NCBI GenBank assembly: GCA_900473795.1
Contig: UCMT01000051.1
Span: 1 to 64,000, forward strand
Origin: Hyphomicrobiales bacterium
GTDB lineage: Bacteria; Pseudomonadota; Alphaproteobacteria; Rhizobiales; Rhizobiaceae
DNA length: 64,000 bases
Direction: 5' to 3'
The position numbers were made by a program, and so were the translations under genes. The notes under the pieces were generated by a model. The model had not been told where the DNA came from. It worked only from the letters and a program-made list of their open reading frames with translations, and made no database searches. Positions 17,446-26,480 of the stretch are shown here, piece after piece (the stretch's first letter is position 1; the number at the start of each line of letters is the position of its first letter).

Positions 17446-20400
17446 AATTTGCCCATTTCTTCGTTGACCGGCCGATATTCGCGTCGGTCCTGTCGATCGT
17501 CCTTCTGATCGTCGGCGGTATCGCCTATTTCCAGTTACCGGTCGCCCAGTATCCGGAAATCGCACCGCCGACCATCGTCATCCGCACGGCCTATCCTGGT
17601 GCCGACGCCGAGACGATCGCCAACACGGTCTCGACCCCGCTTGAACAGGAAATCAACGGCGTCGAGGACATGCTCTATATGTCCTCCTACTCGACCGCCG
17701 ACGGTTCGATGGCTCTGACGGTGACGTTCAAGCTCGGTACCGACCTCGACAAGGCGCAGGTGCTTGTCCAGAACCGCGTCTCGATCGCGGAGCCCCGGCT
17801 GCCGGAAGAGGTCCGCCGCATCGGCGTCACCACGGCCAAAAGCTCGCCCGACCTGATGATGGTCGTGCATCTCCTGTCGCCGAACGACCGCTACGACCAG
17901 CTCTATGTCTCCAACTATGCCCGTACCCGCGCCCGCGACCTCCTGGTGCGCCTCGATGGTGTCGGCGACGTCATCCTGTTCGGCGAACGCGAATTTGCCC
18001 TGCGCATCTGGCTCGATCCGGAAAAACTCGCCTCCTACGGCATGACCTCCGGCGACGTCGTGCAGGCGCTGCGCGACCAGAACGTCCAGGTTTCCGGCGG
18101 TTCCATCGGCGGACCGCCGACGGCAGGCACCAACGCGTTCCAGTACACGGTGACGACCGAGGGGCGCTTCAGCGATGCCCGCCAGTTCCGCTATGTCATC
18201 GTCAAGGCGACGCAAAGCGGCCGTCTCGTGCAGCTGCAGGACGTTGCCCGGATCGAACTCGGCGCCAAGGACTACGTCACCAACAGCTACCTGAACGGCA
18301 AGGCGGCCGTCGCCATGGGCATCTTCTCGCGCCCCGGCACCAACGCGCTCGACGCAGCCGACCAGATCAAGGCAACGATGGAAAAACTGTCCAAGGATTT
18401 CCCGCCGGGCCTCGAATACACGATCGTCTACAACCCTACCGAGTTCATTTCGGAATCGATCAACGAGGTCTACAAGACCATCCTCGAGGCGGCCATCCTC
18501 GTTGCCATCGTCGTGCTGGTCTTCCTCCAGTCCTGGCGAACGGCACTGATCCCGATCATCGCCATCCCGGTCTCGCTGATCGGCACCTTCGCGCTGCTGC
18601 TCGCCTTCGGCTTCTCGCTCAACATGCTGACGCTGTTCGGCCTGGTGCTGGCGATCGGCATCGTCGTCGACGATGCGATCGTCGTCGTCGAAAACGTCGA
18701 GCGCAATCTGGCCAAAGGCATGACGCCCAAACAGGCAGCGCATGTGACGATGGACGAGGTCGGCACAGCCGTCATCGCCATTTCGCTCGTGCTGATCGCC
18801 GTCTTTGTGCCGACGGCTTTCATCCCCGGCATTTCCGGGCAGTTCTACCTGCAGTTCGCCGTCACCATCTCGGTGGCAACGGCAATCTCGGCGCTCAACT
18901 CGCTGACGCTTTCGCCGGCGCTTGCGGCCCTGGTCCTGCGTCCGCACCGGGAACACCACGAGACGCGCAACCCGTTCACGCGCATCGGCCGGGGCCTTGC
19001 CAACGGTTTCAACAATGGTTTCGACCGGATGACCCACGGCTATTCCTGGGTCGTGCGCCACCTCGTTACGACGAAGATCGCGCTCGGCGCCAGCCTGCTC
19101 GTCTTTTTCGCACTGCTGGCGAGCACCTGGTACATGGCGCAGATCGTGCCGCGCGGCTTCGTGCCGACAATGGATCAGGGGTATGCGATCGTCGTCGTGC
19201 AACTGCCCGACGGCGCCTCGCTTGCCCGCACGGACGCGGTGGTAAAGAAGGCGACCGAGATGATCCGCAAGGTGCCGGGCATCAAGGATGCGGTTTCGTT
19301 TGCCGGCTTCAACGGCGCAACCTTTACCAATGCCTCGAATTCCGGCGTCATCTTTACGCCCTTCGCCTCCTTCGAGGAGCGGCTGAAGCACGGGCAGAGC
19401 GCCGATCAGATCATCGGCCAACTCTACGGCACGATGCAGGCGATCCAGGAGGCCTTCATCATCGCCGTGCCGCCGCCGTCGATCCGCGGCATCGGCAATT
19501 CCGGCGGCTTCAAGATGCAGATCGTCGATCGCGAAAGCTCAGACATGCGCCGCGCGCTCGGGCTTGCCTATCAGATGATGGGGGCCGCCAACCAGACCGA
19601 AGGGCTGACGGGCGTCTTCACCACCTTCTCTGCCTCCAGCCCGCAATATTTCCTAGCGGTCGACCGCGACAAGGCCCAGGCGCTCAACGTACCGATCCCC
19701 AACATCTTCGAGACGCTGTCGATCAACCTCGGCACCTCCTATGTCAACGATTTCAATGCTTTCGGCCGCGTCTATCAGGTGCGCGCGCAGGCAGACCAGC
19801 AGTACCGGCTGGAGCGCGAGGACATCCTCGACCTCAAGGTCCGCTCGGCCACGGGCGCCCTCGTGCCGCTTGGAACGCTGGTCGACATCCGCGATACGAC
19901 CGGGCCGGCCCTCGTCCAACGCTACAACATGTATGTGTCCGTGCCCCTCCAGGGCAATCCTGCGCCCGGAGTCTCGACGGGTACCGCACTCGACAAGATG
20001 GAGGCGCTGGCCGCCCAAATCCTGCCGCCAGGCATGGGCTTCGAATGGACGGATCTCGCCTTCCAGGAGCGTAACACCGGCAATACGGCGATCTTCATTT
20101 TCGCCCTTTCGGTGATCTTCGTGTTCCTGGCGCTGTCGGCGCAGTATGAGAGCTGGATCCTGCCGCTGGCGATCATCCTCGTCGTGCCGATGGCGGTCCT
20201 CGCCGCCCTGGTCGGCGTGCATCTCAGGGGCCTGGACAACAACATCCTGACGCAGATCGGCCTGATCGTCCTGATCGGCCTTGCGGCGAAGAACGCGATC
20301 CTGATCGTCGAATTCGCGCGGCAGGCGCAGGACGATGGAATGAACCCCGTCAACGCCGCGATCGAGGCGAGCAGGCTCAGGCTGCGGCCGATCCTGATGA

Positions 20401-20615
20401 CCGCCTTTGCCTTCATCCTCGGCGTCGTGCCTTTGATGATCGCCACCGGCCCGGGTGCGGAAATGCGCCAGTCGCTCGGCACCGCCGTTTTCTCGGGCAT
20501 GCTCGGCGTCACCATCCTCGGCCTTTTCCTGACGCCGGTCTTCTACGTCGCACTGCGGTCTTTCCGCTACAAGCCGAAAGAGAAGCCCGTGGCACCGGAA
20601 GCCGGCATGATCTGA
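17442..20615 (+). CDS. RND multidrug efflux permease (HAE1/MexF-type)
   Basis: The 1057-residue protein is full length for hydrophobe/amphiphile efflux pumps. It has 12 transmembrane helices, two large periplasmic loops and the N-terminal FFVDRPIFASVLSI signature. The proton-relay residues are present: the Asp pair in GIVVDDAIVVVENVE (helix 4) and the Lys in GLAAKNAILIVEFA (helix 10). The GPS-type loop GIGNSGGFKMQ is of MexF/OqxB type. It exports hydrophobic or aromatic compounds by proton antiport together with the upstream adaptor. Its position next to an aromatic-degradation locus would allow export of toxic aromatics, but co-regulation is not shown. Confidence 0.95.
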   Translation: MKFAHFFVDRPIFASVLSIVLLIVGGIAYFQLPVAQYPEIAPPTIVIRTAYPGADAETIANTVSTPLEQEINGVEDMLYMSSYSTADGSMALTVTFKLGTDLDKAQVLVQNRVSIAEPRLPEEVRRIGVTTAKSSPDLMMVVHLLSPNDRYDQLYVSNYARTRARDLLVRLDGVGDVILFGEREFALRIWLDPEKLASYGMTSGDVVQALRDQNVQVSGGSIGGPPTAGTNAFQYTVTTEGRFSDARQFRYVIVKATQSGRLVQLQDVARIELGAKDYVTNSYLNGKAAVAMGIFSRPGTNALDAADQIKATMEKLSKDFPPGLEYTIVYNPTEFISESINEVYKTILEAAILVAIVVLVFLQSWRTALIPIIAIPVSLIGTFALLLAFGFSLNMLTLFGLVLAIGIVVDDAIVVVENVERNLAKGMTPKQAAHVTMDEVGTAVIAISLVLIAVFVPTAFIPGISGQFYLQFAVTISVATAISALNSLTLSPALAALVLRPHREHHETRNPFTRIGRGLANGFNNGFDRMTHGYSWVVRHLVTTKIALGASLLVFFALLASTWYMAQIVPRGFVPTMDQGYAIVVVQLPDGASLARTDAVVKKATEMIRKVPGIKDAVSFAGFNGATFTNASNSGVIFTPFASFEERLKHGQSADQIIGQLYGTMQAIQEAFIIAVPPPSIRGIGNSGGFKMQIVDRESSDMRRALGLAYQMMGAANQTEGLTGVFTTFSASSPQYFLAVDRDKAQALNVPIPNIFETLSINLGTSYVNDFNAFGRVYQVRAQADQQYRLEREDILDLKVRSATGALVPLGTLVDIRDTTGPALVQRYNMYVSVPLQGNPAPGVSTGTALDKMEALAAQILPPGMGFEWTDLAFQERNTGNTAIFIFALSVIFVFLALSAQYESWILPLAIILVVPMAVLAALVGVHLRGLDNNILTQIGLIVLIGLAAKNAILIVEFARQAQDDGMNPVNAAIEASRLRLRPILMTAFAFILGVVPLMIATGPGAEMRQSLGTAVFSGMLGVTILGLFLTPVFYVALRSFRYKPKEKPVAPEAGMI

Positions 20616-20618
20616 ACG

Positions 20619-20649
20619 GCGACAGGCCGGCCCCTGCCCGGCCTGTCGC
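20619..20649 (+). terminator. hairpin after the efflux operon
   Basis: A perfect 12-base stem (GCGACAGGCCGG with its complement) with a 7-base loop begins three bases after the pump stop codon. There is no T-run, so it may be a weak terminator or an mRNA 3' stabiliser rather than a classical intrinsic terminator. Confidence 0.5.
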
Positions 20650-20687
20650 ACCCGACCGATCTAGCAGGACGTTCGCGGTGAGGAGCG

Positions 20688-20920
20688 TTACTCCGCACCG
20701 CGCGTCAGCGCCATGACGGCGTCGGTGCTCAATCCCTTTCCGGCATGGCCGCGCAACTTGCTGAAGCGGCTTGCCGGCCGTTTCTCGTCCGCCCGCGTCA
20801 AGACCACGGTGCCGTCTGCAGTCAAGTGGAATTCGACCCGCGTGCCGGCACGAGGCCGAGGAAGTCCCGCACTGGTTTCGGAATGGTCACCTGGCCCTTC
20901 GTCGTCACTTTCGCGCTCAT
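20688..20920 (-). pseudogene. frameshifted AbrB/SpoVT-type antitoxin relic
   Basis: Read from the ATG at 20920, the frame encodes the AbrB swapped-hairpin start (MSAKVTTKGQVTIPKPVRDF, then LGLVP) and then stops in the wrong frame. From about 20847 a second frame continues TRVEFHLTADGTVVLTRADEKR and ends in LSTDAVMALTRGAE, typical of VapB-like antitoxins. Restoring one G in the CCGGC at about 20844-20848 would join both frames into a protein of about 77 residues. Such antitoxins are normally followed by a PIN-domain toxin; the downstream side holds only the efflux hairpin and pump gene, so the toxin is absent. A sequencing error could mimic the shift. Confidence 0.75.
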
Positions 20921-21021
20921 TGTGCACCCCGGAAGGATTGTTCAAATTAAGGTATTACACTGGGTGCTCGTCTTCAAAAAACATCGCTGATTGCTCGCTC
21001 GCGGCTTTGCCCAGACTAACG

Positions 21022-21633
21022 CTAACCAGCGCTCCTTCCATCCGCTATCAAAGCCCGCACCATTCGCGTCGAATCTCCCCAGGTTGACAGCCAGATCAAG
21101 CTGTCTGTCACGAGCGAAATCGCTTGTCTTAGTGCGCGAAAAGCCAGGCTTGGGGCGACCAGCCGCTCTTCGGCGTGGCGCAAATGGGCAATCTCCTCAT
21201 CGCGAATCGAAAGGATGATGCTACTCAATGCAGGATCACGGTCTTTCAGGAAGTACAGCTGATCATCGAGATGGCGATGTACCGCAGCCTCCACGGCAGC
21301 CGTACAGACCCATATGGCCTGCCGGCCGAGCAGTGCCGTCAGAAACCCGAGTATCCAGCCGCCGCAGCTCCAGAACTGCATGACCCGGCATGGCCGTGAC
21401 TTCCGATGCGGCATAGCGTCGCGAAACAACACACAATGGCGCCGTTCGTCGCCAAGCATTTCCGCGAGAGAGGAAACGCAATCCGGCCAGAGCCATCCGG
21501 ATACCAGCATCTGCGCTGAATAGATGCGGATCGCACCAAACTCGCCGGCGTGGTTCACCCTGACTATTCGAGCGATCGTCAACGCATCGCGCGCGCGAAA
21601 GGATCTCTCTTTCTCGATCTCAACTTGCAGCAT
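21022..21633 (-). CDS. coq7: COQ7-like diiron demethoxyubiquinone hydroxylase
   Basis: The 203-residue protein belongs to the ferritin-like COQ7/CAT5 family, which hydroxylates the ring of the last-but-one ubiquinone precursor. The first iron-ligand half is RVNHAGEFGAIRIY with DERRH. The second is AAVEAAVHRH with DEEIAHLRHAE, giving the duplicated Glu / Glu-x-x-His pattern. The N-terminal strong motif is intact, so it is probably active. GGAG lies 7 bases before the ATG. It is separate from other ubiquinone genes and divergent from the FAD dehydrogenase. Many Rhizobiales are thought to use a flavin hydroxylase for this step, so a COQ7 copy is noteworthy. Confidence 0.88.
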   Translation of the reverse strand: MLQVEIEKERSFRARDALTIARIVRVNHAGEFGAIRIYSAQMLVSGWLWPDCVSSLAEMLGDERRHCVLFRDAMPHRKSRPCRVMQFWSCGGWILGFLTALLGRQAIWVCTAAVEAAVHRHLDDQLYFLKDRDPALSSIILSIRDEEIAHLRHAEERLVAPSLAFRALRQAISLVTDSLIWLSTWGDSTRMVRALIADGRSAG

Positions 21634-21982
21634 CGATTTGCTCCGGAATTCGCCGTGGTCCGACGTCGCCCTGGAATCCTTCCGCCTAGACTAGAAGCCT
21701 TATGCTATCGATTTCGTCAATATCCGCACCAACGCCCGCTGCGACGACCATTTCCGCTCGCCGCGCAGGGAAGAGATGCCGCTCCGTCATTCCCCCCTCA
21801 CGGTTTGCAAAGACGGACCAGGCCAGGGCTTTCGAACAACCATCGATAAGCGCTAAGGTCCAAGCGAATCGAGATGCATTCGTCGCCGTGACCAGTCTGC
21901 ACAGGCGCTTTCCCTGCGTTCCCCGCAGGAGGCTGCCGCAGCGCGTCGCATGCCGCGTTTCGTGCATAAAGAGGGAGAAACC
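21634..21982. other. divergent intergenic region coq7 / FAD-linked dehydrogenase
   Basis: These 349 bases separate divergent genes and should hold both promoters. I find no RNA gene, strong hairpin or repeat here; the open frames that cross it are antisense extensions of neighbours. Confidence 0.5.
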
Positions 21983-23362
21983 ATGACCGTCATCAAGGAT
22001 CTCATTGCCGCACTCGGCGCAGACAAAGTGCTCACCGGCGAAAATATCGGAGAACGCTACCGCAGCGATGCCAGCATGACGGGCAGGTTCCTTCCGCTGG
22101 CCGTCCTGCGACCCTCGAGCGTCGAAGATGTCTCGCTGGCCCTCAAAATCTGCGACCGCCACCGCCAGCCCGTCGTGCCGCAAGGTGGCCTCACTGGCCT
22201 TGCCGGTGGGGCCAACGCACGCAGCGGCGACATCGCCCTGTCGCTGGAACGCCTGTCGGGCATTGAGCAGATCGACACCGCCGCAGCGACCATGACGGTG
22301 CTTGCCGGCACGCCGCTGGAAGTCGCTCAGCGCGCCGCAGAAGACCAGGGCTTCCTGCTGCCGATCGATCTCGGTGCCCGCGGCAGCTGTCAGATCGGCG
22401 GTAACCTCGCCACCAATGCCGGCGGCATCCGGGTCATCCGCCATGGCGTCACCCGTGACAATGTTCTCGGCCTCGAAGCCGTCCTCGCCGACGGCACGGT
22501 GCTCTCCTCGCTCAACCGGATGATCAAAAACAACACAGGATATGACCTGCGCCAGCTCTTCATTGGATCGGAGGGTACGCTCGGCATTATCACCCGCGTC
22601 GTCCTGCGCCTGCGCCCCCTGCCTGCCGCCCGTCTGACCGCGCTCTGCGCACTCGAAACCTATGGCGATGTCGTTTCCCTGCTCAAATCCGCCCAGCGCG
22701 ATCTTCCCGGCCTTTCGGCGTTCGAGGCCATGTGGGAAAGTTATTTCCGCTTCAACGCCGAGGCCCTGAAGCTCGCTTTCTTCGAAAGAACGCCTCCCTT
22801 CACGGTCATCATCGAGCAGGACGTCGCCGGCAGCGACGAGGACAAGGAACGCTTCGAAGCCTTCCTCGGCAAGGCGTTCGAGGAAGGCTTGCTCACCGAC
22901 GCACTGATTGCCCAGTCGGAGAAGGAGGCGCGCGCCTTCTGGTCTGTGCGCGAAGGCCATCTGATGGACCAGTTGCTGCCGGGCCTCGTCAATCTCGACG
23001 TGAGCATGCCGATCGGCCAACTTGGCGATTTCGCTGCGGTCTGCGAGACGGCTTTACGCACCCGCTTTCCGGCCGCCCATGTTTCCTTCTTCGGCCATGT
23101 CGGCGACAGCAACCTGCACGTGGCCGTCTGGATCGAGGCACCGAGCGAACATGATCTGCACGAGATCGATGCGATCGCCTATGCCCTCGTTCGAAAATAC
23201 CAGGGCTCGATCTCCGCCGAGCATGGCATCGGTACCCTGAAACGCGATTTCCTTGATCATTCGCGCAGCGAAGCCGAAATCAACGTCATGCGGCGGATCA
23301 AACAGGTGCTTGATCCGAACGGGATACTCAATCCGGGTAAGGTTTTGCCACCGGGGGGCTGA
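21983..23362 (+). CDS. FAD-linked D-2-hydroxyacid dehydrogenase (GlcD/D2HGDH type)
   Basis: The 459-residue protein has a PCMH-type FAD-binding domain (VPQGGLTGLAGGANARSGD near residue 60, NLATNAGGIRVIRHG, GSEGTLGIITRVVLRLRP). A C-terminal FAD-oxidase cap follows, with the metal and substrate motif FGHVGDSNLHVAVW and SAEHGIGTLKRDFL. This pattern fits the D-lactate, D-2-hydroxyglutarate and glycolate dehydrogenase group; the exact substrate is not decided by sequence. I chose the ATG at 21983 with GAGGGAGA upstream over an ATG at 21950. No GlcE/GlcF partners are adjacent, which argues for the single-subunit D-2-hydroxyglutarate or D-lactate type. Confidence 0.88.
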   Translation: MTVIKDLIAALGADKVLTGENIGERYRSDASMTGRFLPLAVLRPSSVEDVSLALKICDRHRQPVVPQGGLTGLAGGANARSGDIALSLERLSGIEQIDTAAATMTVLAGTPLEVAQRAAEDQGFLLPIDLGARGSCQIGGNLATNAGGIRVIRHGVTRDNVLGLEAVLADGTVLSSLNRMIKNNTGYDLRQLFIGSEGTLGIITRVVLRLRPLPAARLTALCALETYGDVVSLLKSAQRDLPGLSAFEAMWESYFRFNAEALKLAFFERTPPFTVIIEQDVAGSDEDKERFEAFLGKAFEEGLLTDALIAQSEKEARAFWSVREGHLMDQLLPGLVNLDVSMPIGQLGDFAAVCETALRTRFPAAHVSFFGHVGDSNLHVAVWIEAPSEHDLHEIDAIAYALVRKYQGSISAEHGIGTLKRDFLDHSRSEAEINVMRRIKQVLDPNGILNPGKVLPPGG

Positions 23363-23421
23363 CGCCGAGCCGGATTTTACAACTTCGAGGCGTTGGTGTT
23401 ACATCAGCGTTGCAACAAAAT

Positions 23422-24471
23422 ATGAGGGTATATGACCGTACTCGTATGCAGGGCTGCCTGCTGCTTGGCGCTGTCGGCGACGCTTTCGGCTATGTCATCG
23501 AATTTGACTCTCTCAGCGTTATACTGCGTCGATTTGAGGGACCGCTGCCATTCGCACGGCGCGATCTGTGGGCTGACGAAACTGGTCGACATATTGTCAG
23601 CGATGACACGCAAATGACCCTATTTACGGCCGAGGCCTGCGCAGTCGCCCTAGATCGTCTGCCTTGCGATTTGACAAAGATCATCCCCTCGGAATCGCGT
23701 TTGGCCTACTTCGACTGGTACCATACGCAAACCGGAAAATGGCACGAGGAAAAAGACGGTAAGCTCGTCTCCTTCCCGGAACTTTTTGCCGAGCGCGCAC
23801 CTGGGATGACGTGCCTCACGGCACTTCGCGATGGCGGTTTCGGTTCTGTTGCCCAGCCAATCAACGATTCGAAGGGCTGTGGCGGCGTCATGCGTGTCGC
23901 CCCCATCGCTTTCGTCCCAGGATTGGACGACAATGAAGCATGGACCGTGGCCTGCGAGGTTGCGGCAATCACTCACGGCCATGTATTGGGATGGGCGTCC
24001 GCCGGCGCCCTTGTTCATATTCTCCGTTCGGTTCTGGTCGGGCAAAGCGTTGCGGACGCGGCACGCCAGGCGATTGCTTTCATGCGCGGGAGATCCGATT
24101 GCGGCGCGATGCCGGATGTTCTGGAAGGAGCACTGCGTTTCGCCGGGCTATCGAAGATAACGCCGGAGGAAATCGAAATGCTGGGCGGCGGCTGGGTTGG
24201 CGAGGAATGCCTTGCCATAGCCATCGCGGCGGCAGTTTTGGACATGCCGGTTCACCTGCAATTGGAGGCCGCGGCAAATCATTCCGGAGACAGCGATTCC
24301 ACCGCATCGGTTGCCGGCCAACTGCTTGGCGCATTGCATGGCCGCGCCGCCCTCAATGCCCAGTTCGGTCTACAGCAGGCTTTTATAGACCTCGACGTGG
24401 CGAGGCCTATGCAGGCTACGCTTGATCGCTTCGGCCGTGCCATCCGCAACAGCGCGCAGCCCCCTATCTAA
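23422..24471 (+). CDS. ADP-ribosylglycohydrolase family protein
   Basis: The 350-residue all-helical protein has the di-magnesium site motifs of the DraG/ARH family: GAVGDAFG near residue 16, SDDTQMTLFT near 60, CGGVMRVAPI, AITHGH, and the C-terminal NHSGDSDSTASVAG. It would remove ADP-ribose from proteins, nucleic acids or small molecules. The ATG at 23422 has no evident ribosome site; a TTG at 23410 and an ATG at 23446 are alternatives, the latter leaving only four residues before the first motif. No ADP-ribosyltransferase or nitrogenase gene is near. The surrounding codon usage appears a little less GC-biased than that of its neighbours. Confidence 0.88.
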   Translation: MRVYDRTRMQGCLLLGAVGDAFGYVIEFDSLSVILRRFEGPLPFARRDLWADETGRHIVSDDTQMTLFTAEACAVALDRLPCDLTKIIPSESRLAYFDWYHTQTGKWHEEKDGKLVSFPELFAERAPGMTCLTALRDGGFGSVAQPINDSKGCGGVMRVAPIAFVPGLDDNEAWTVACEVAAITHGHVLGWASAGALVHILRSVLVGQSVADAARQAIAFMRGRSDCGAMPDVLEGALRFAGLSKITPEEIEMLGGGWVGEECLAIAIAAAVLDMPVHLQLEAAANHSGDSDSTASVAGQLLGALHGRAALNAQFGLQQAFIDLDVARPMQATLDRFGRAIRNSAQPPI

Positions 24472-24587
24472 AACGGCCGGATCGGACCGTGCCTCACATT
24501 CGTTCGAGCGCTTTCGTTTGCCGGTAGCATCCGTGGACGAACTCGGCGAAGATGGGCGCCATACGACAAGAAACCGGAGGACACCCA

Positions 24588-26345
24588 ATGTCGCTCGTTG
24601 CCCAGAATGTCGCCCGTAACGTCGCCCGCTTCACACTGACTATAGCCCTCATTCCAGCGCCTCTGTGGTTGTCCTTTGCCGCCTCGCCCGAACCGGTGAA
24701 GGCCGAGCACGGCATGGTCGTCACCGCCCAGCACCTCGCCTCCGATGTCGGCGTCGAGGTCTTGAAGAAGGGCGGCAACGCCGTCGATGCCGCGGTTGCG
24801 GTCGGCTATGCGCTCGCGGTCGTCTACCCCACCGCCGGCAATATCGGCGGCGGCGGCTTCATGACGATCCGGCTGAAGGACGGCAGGACGACCTTCCTCG
24901 ATTTCCGCGAACGCGCACCGCTCGCCGCGACCAAGACCATGTATCTCGATGACAAGGGCGAGATCGTCAAAGGCGCCAGCACCGACAGCTATCTCGCCGT
25001 CGGCGTGCCCGGCTCGGTCATGGGCCTGGAGGCCGCCCGCGAGCGGTACGGCACGCTGCCGCGCGCCGAACTTCTCGCCCCGGCGATCCGCTTCGCCAAG
25101 GACGGGTTCGTGCTGGAACAGGGCGACGTCGCTTCGCTCGCCAACGGCGCGAAGAAGCTGTCGAAGGACAAGGCGGCCGCCGCGATCTTCCTCAAATCGG
25201 ACGGGAAGACCTTCGCGATCGGCGACAAGCTGGTGCAGTCTGATCTCGCGGCGAGCCTGACAAGCCTCTCGGAGAAAGGTCCGGACGCCTTCTACAAGGG
25301 GGCCATCGCCGACGACATCGTCAAGGCGAGTGCAGCCGCGGGCGGCATTCTCGCCAAGGCCGATTTCGAGCACTATGCGGTGCGCGAGCTGAAACCCGTG
25401 ACCTGCAATTATCGCGGCTACGAGATCGTCTCCTCGCCGCCGCCGAGTTCCGGCGGCGTCATCATTTGCGAAATCCTCAACGTGCTGGAAGGCTATCCCC
25501 TGTCCTACCTCGGCTATGGCTCGGCCGAGACCGTGCATGCCATGGTCGAAGCCATGCGCCATGCCTATGTCGACCGCAACTCGGCGCTCGGCGATCCTGA
25601 TTTCGTCGACAATCCCGTCGAGAAACTCACCGACAAGGCCTATGCCAAGGAGATCCGCGGGAAGATCAACCCGTTCAAGGCTGGTGTCTCAAAGGACCTC
25701 ATGCCGAAGGGCATGGGTGAAAGCACCGAGACGACGCACTATTCGATCATCGACAAGGATGGCAATGCGGTCGCGGTCACCTATACGCTCAATGGTTCCT
25801 TCGGCACCGGCGTGGTGGCGCCCGGAACGGGTATCCTGCTCAACAACGAAATGGACGATTTCACCTCCAAGCCGGGCTCCCCCAATCTCTACGGGCTGGT
25901 GCAGGGCGAGGCGAATGCCATCGAGCCGAAAAAGACGCCCTTGTCGTCGATGAGCCCGACGATCATTTCAAGGGATGGCAAACCCTTCATGGTCATCGGC
26001 AGCCCAGGCGGCGCCCGCATCATCACGATTACGCTCGAGGCGATCATCAACGTCATCGACCATGGCATGAGCATACAGGAAGCGATCGATGCGCCGCGAA
26101 TTCATCACCAATGGCTGCCGGACAAGGTCTACATGGAGCCCTACGCGCTGTCGGCCGACACGCTGAAACGGCTCACCGAAATGGGCCATGACGTGCAGAT
26201 CGACGCCAGCTGGCCGATCTGGGGCCAAGCGGCCGGGATTCTGGTCGACGGCAAGAACCTCGCCGAAATCGAGAAAGGCGGCGGCGCCCGCTACAACGGC
26301 GCGATGGACAGCCGTGCGGCAGCGGGGGCCGCAAGGGGGTATTGA
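24588..26345 (+). CDS. ggt: gamma-glutamyltransferase
   Basis: The 585-residue precursor begins with a hydrophobic signal (residues 8-30) and is exported to the periplasm. The autoprocessing and catalytic site is Thr382 in STETTHYSIIDKDGNAV, which becomes the N-terminus of the small subunit; GSFGTGVVAPGTGILLNNEMDD and the GSPGGARIITI oxyanion region follow. It cleaves glutathione and other gamma-glutamyl compounds or transfers the glutamyl group. GGAGG lies upstream of the ATG at 24588. It is transcribed alone, ending at a hairpin-bearing repeat. Confidence 0.94.
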   Translation: MSLVAQNVARNVARFTLTIALIPAPLWLSFAASPEPVKAEHGMVVTAQHLASDVGVEVLKKGGNAVDAAVAVGYALAVVYPTAGNIGGGGFMTIRLKDGRTTFLDFRERAPLAATKTMYLDDKGEIVKGASTDSYLAVGVPGSVMGLEAARERYGTLPRAELLAPAIRFAKDGFVLEQGDVASLANGAKKLSKDKAAAAIFLKSDGKTFAIGDKLVQSDLAASLTSLSEKGPDAFYKGAIADDIVKASAAAGGILAKADFEHYAVRELKPVTCNYRGYEIVSSPPPSSGGVIICEILNVLEGYPLSYLGYGSAETVHAMVEAMRHAYVDRNSALGDPDFVDNPVEKLTDKAYAKEIRGKINPFKAGVSKDLMPKGMGESTETTHYSIIDKDGNAVAVTYTLNGSFGTGVVAPGTGILLNNEMDDFTSKPGSPNLYGLVQGEANAIEPKKTPLSSMSPTIISRDGKPFMVIGSPGGARIITITLEAIINVIDHGMSIQEAIDAPRIHHQWLPDKVYMEPYALSADTLKRLTEMGHDVQIDASWPIWGQAAGILVDGKNLAEIEKGGGARYNGAMDSRAAAGAARGY

Positions 26346-26363
26346 GGTGCGACGTTTCGCGTT

Positions 26364-26388
26364 CCAACCTCCCTTGAGGGGAGGTTGG
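26364..26388 (+). terminator. hairpin downstream of ggt
   Basis: A perfect 10-base stem (CCAACCTCCC / GGGAGGTTGG) with a 5-base loop lies 19 bases after the ggt stop. It also forms the left end of the repeat element described next. No T-run follows, so any termination would be inefficient. Confidence 0.5.
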
Positions 26389-26470
26389 CGCGAAGCGACG
26401 GGGTGGGGTGACCTTCGTTAGGGATCATCCCCGCCCGCAGCTACGCTACCCCTATAGAGGGAGGTTGGGA
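26364..26470. repeat. rhizobial-style intergenic palindromic repeat
   Basis: The element starts with the CCAACCTCCC hairpin, continues through a GC-rich GACGGGGTGGGGT segment and ends with another AGGGAGGTTGG copy at about 26458-26468. The CTCCC / GGGAGGTTGG plus CGGGGTGGGG layout resembles short repeats scattered between genes in Rhizobiaceae genomes. The family name cannot be fixed without a database search. It fills the convergent gap between ggt and the hydrolase gene. Confidence 0.55.
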
Positions 26471-26480
26471 GCAAGCCGCC

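Noticed and set aside
17535-19421. 628-codon minus-strand open frame opposite the RND pump
   Set aside because: Mirror frame of a well-conserved permease; composition is Asp/Arg/His-rich without motifs.
16294-20615. Efflux operon as part of the hpa regulon
   Set aside because: A gap of nearly 400 bases, no HpaR-like palindrome and no shared regulator; adjacency alone does not support it.
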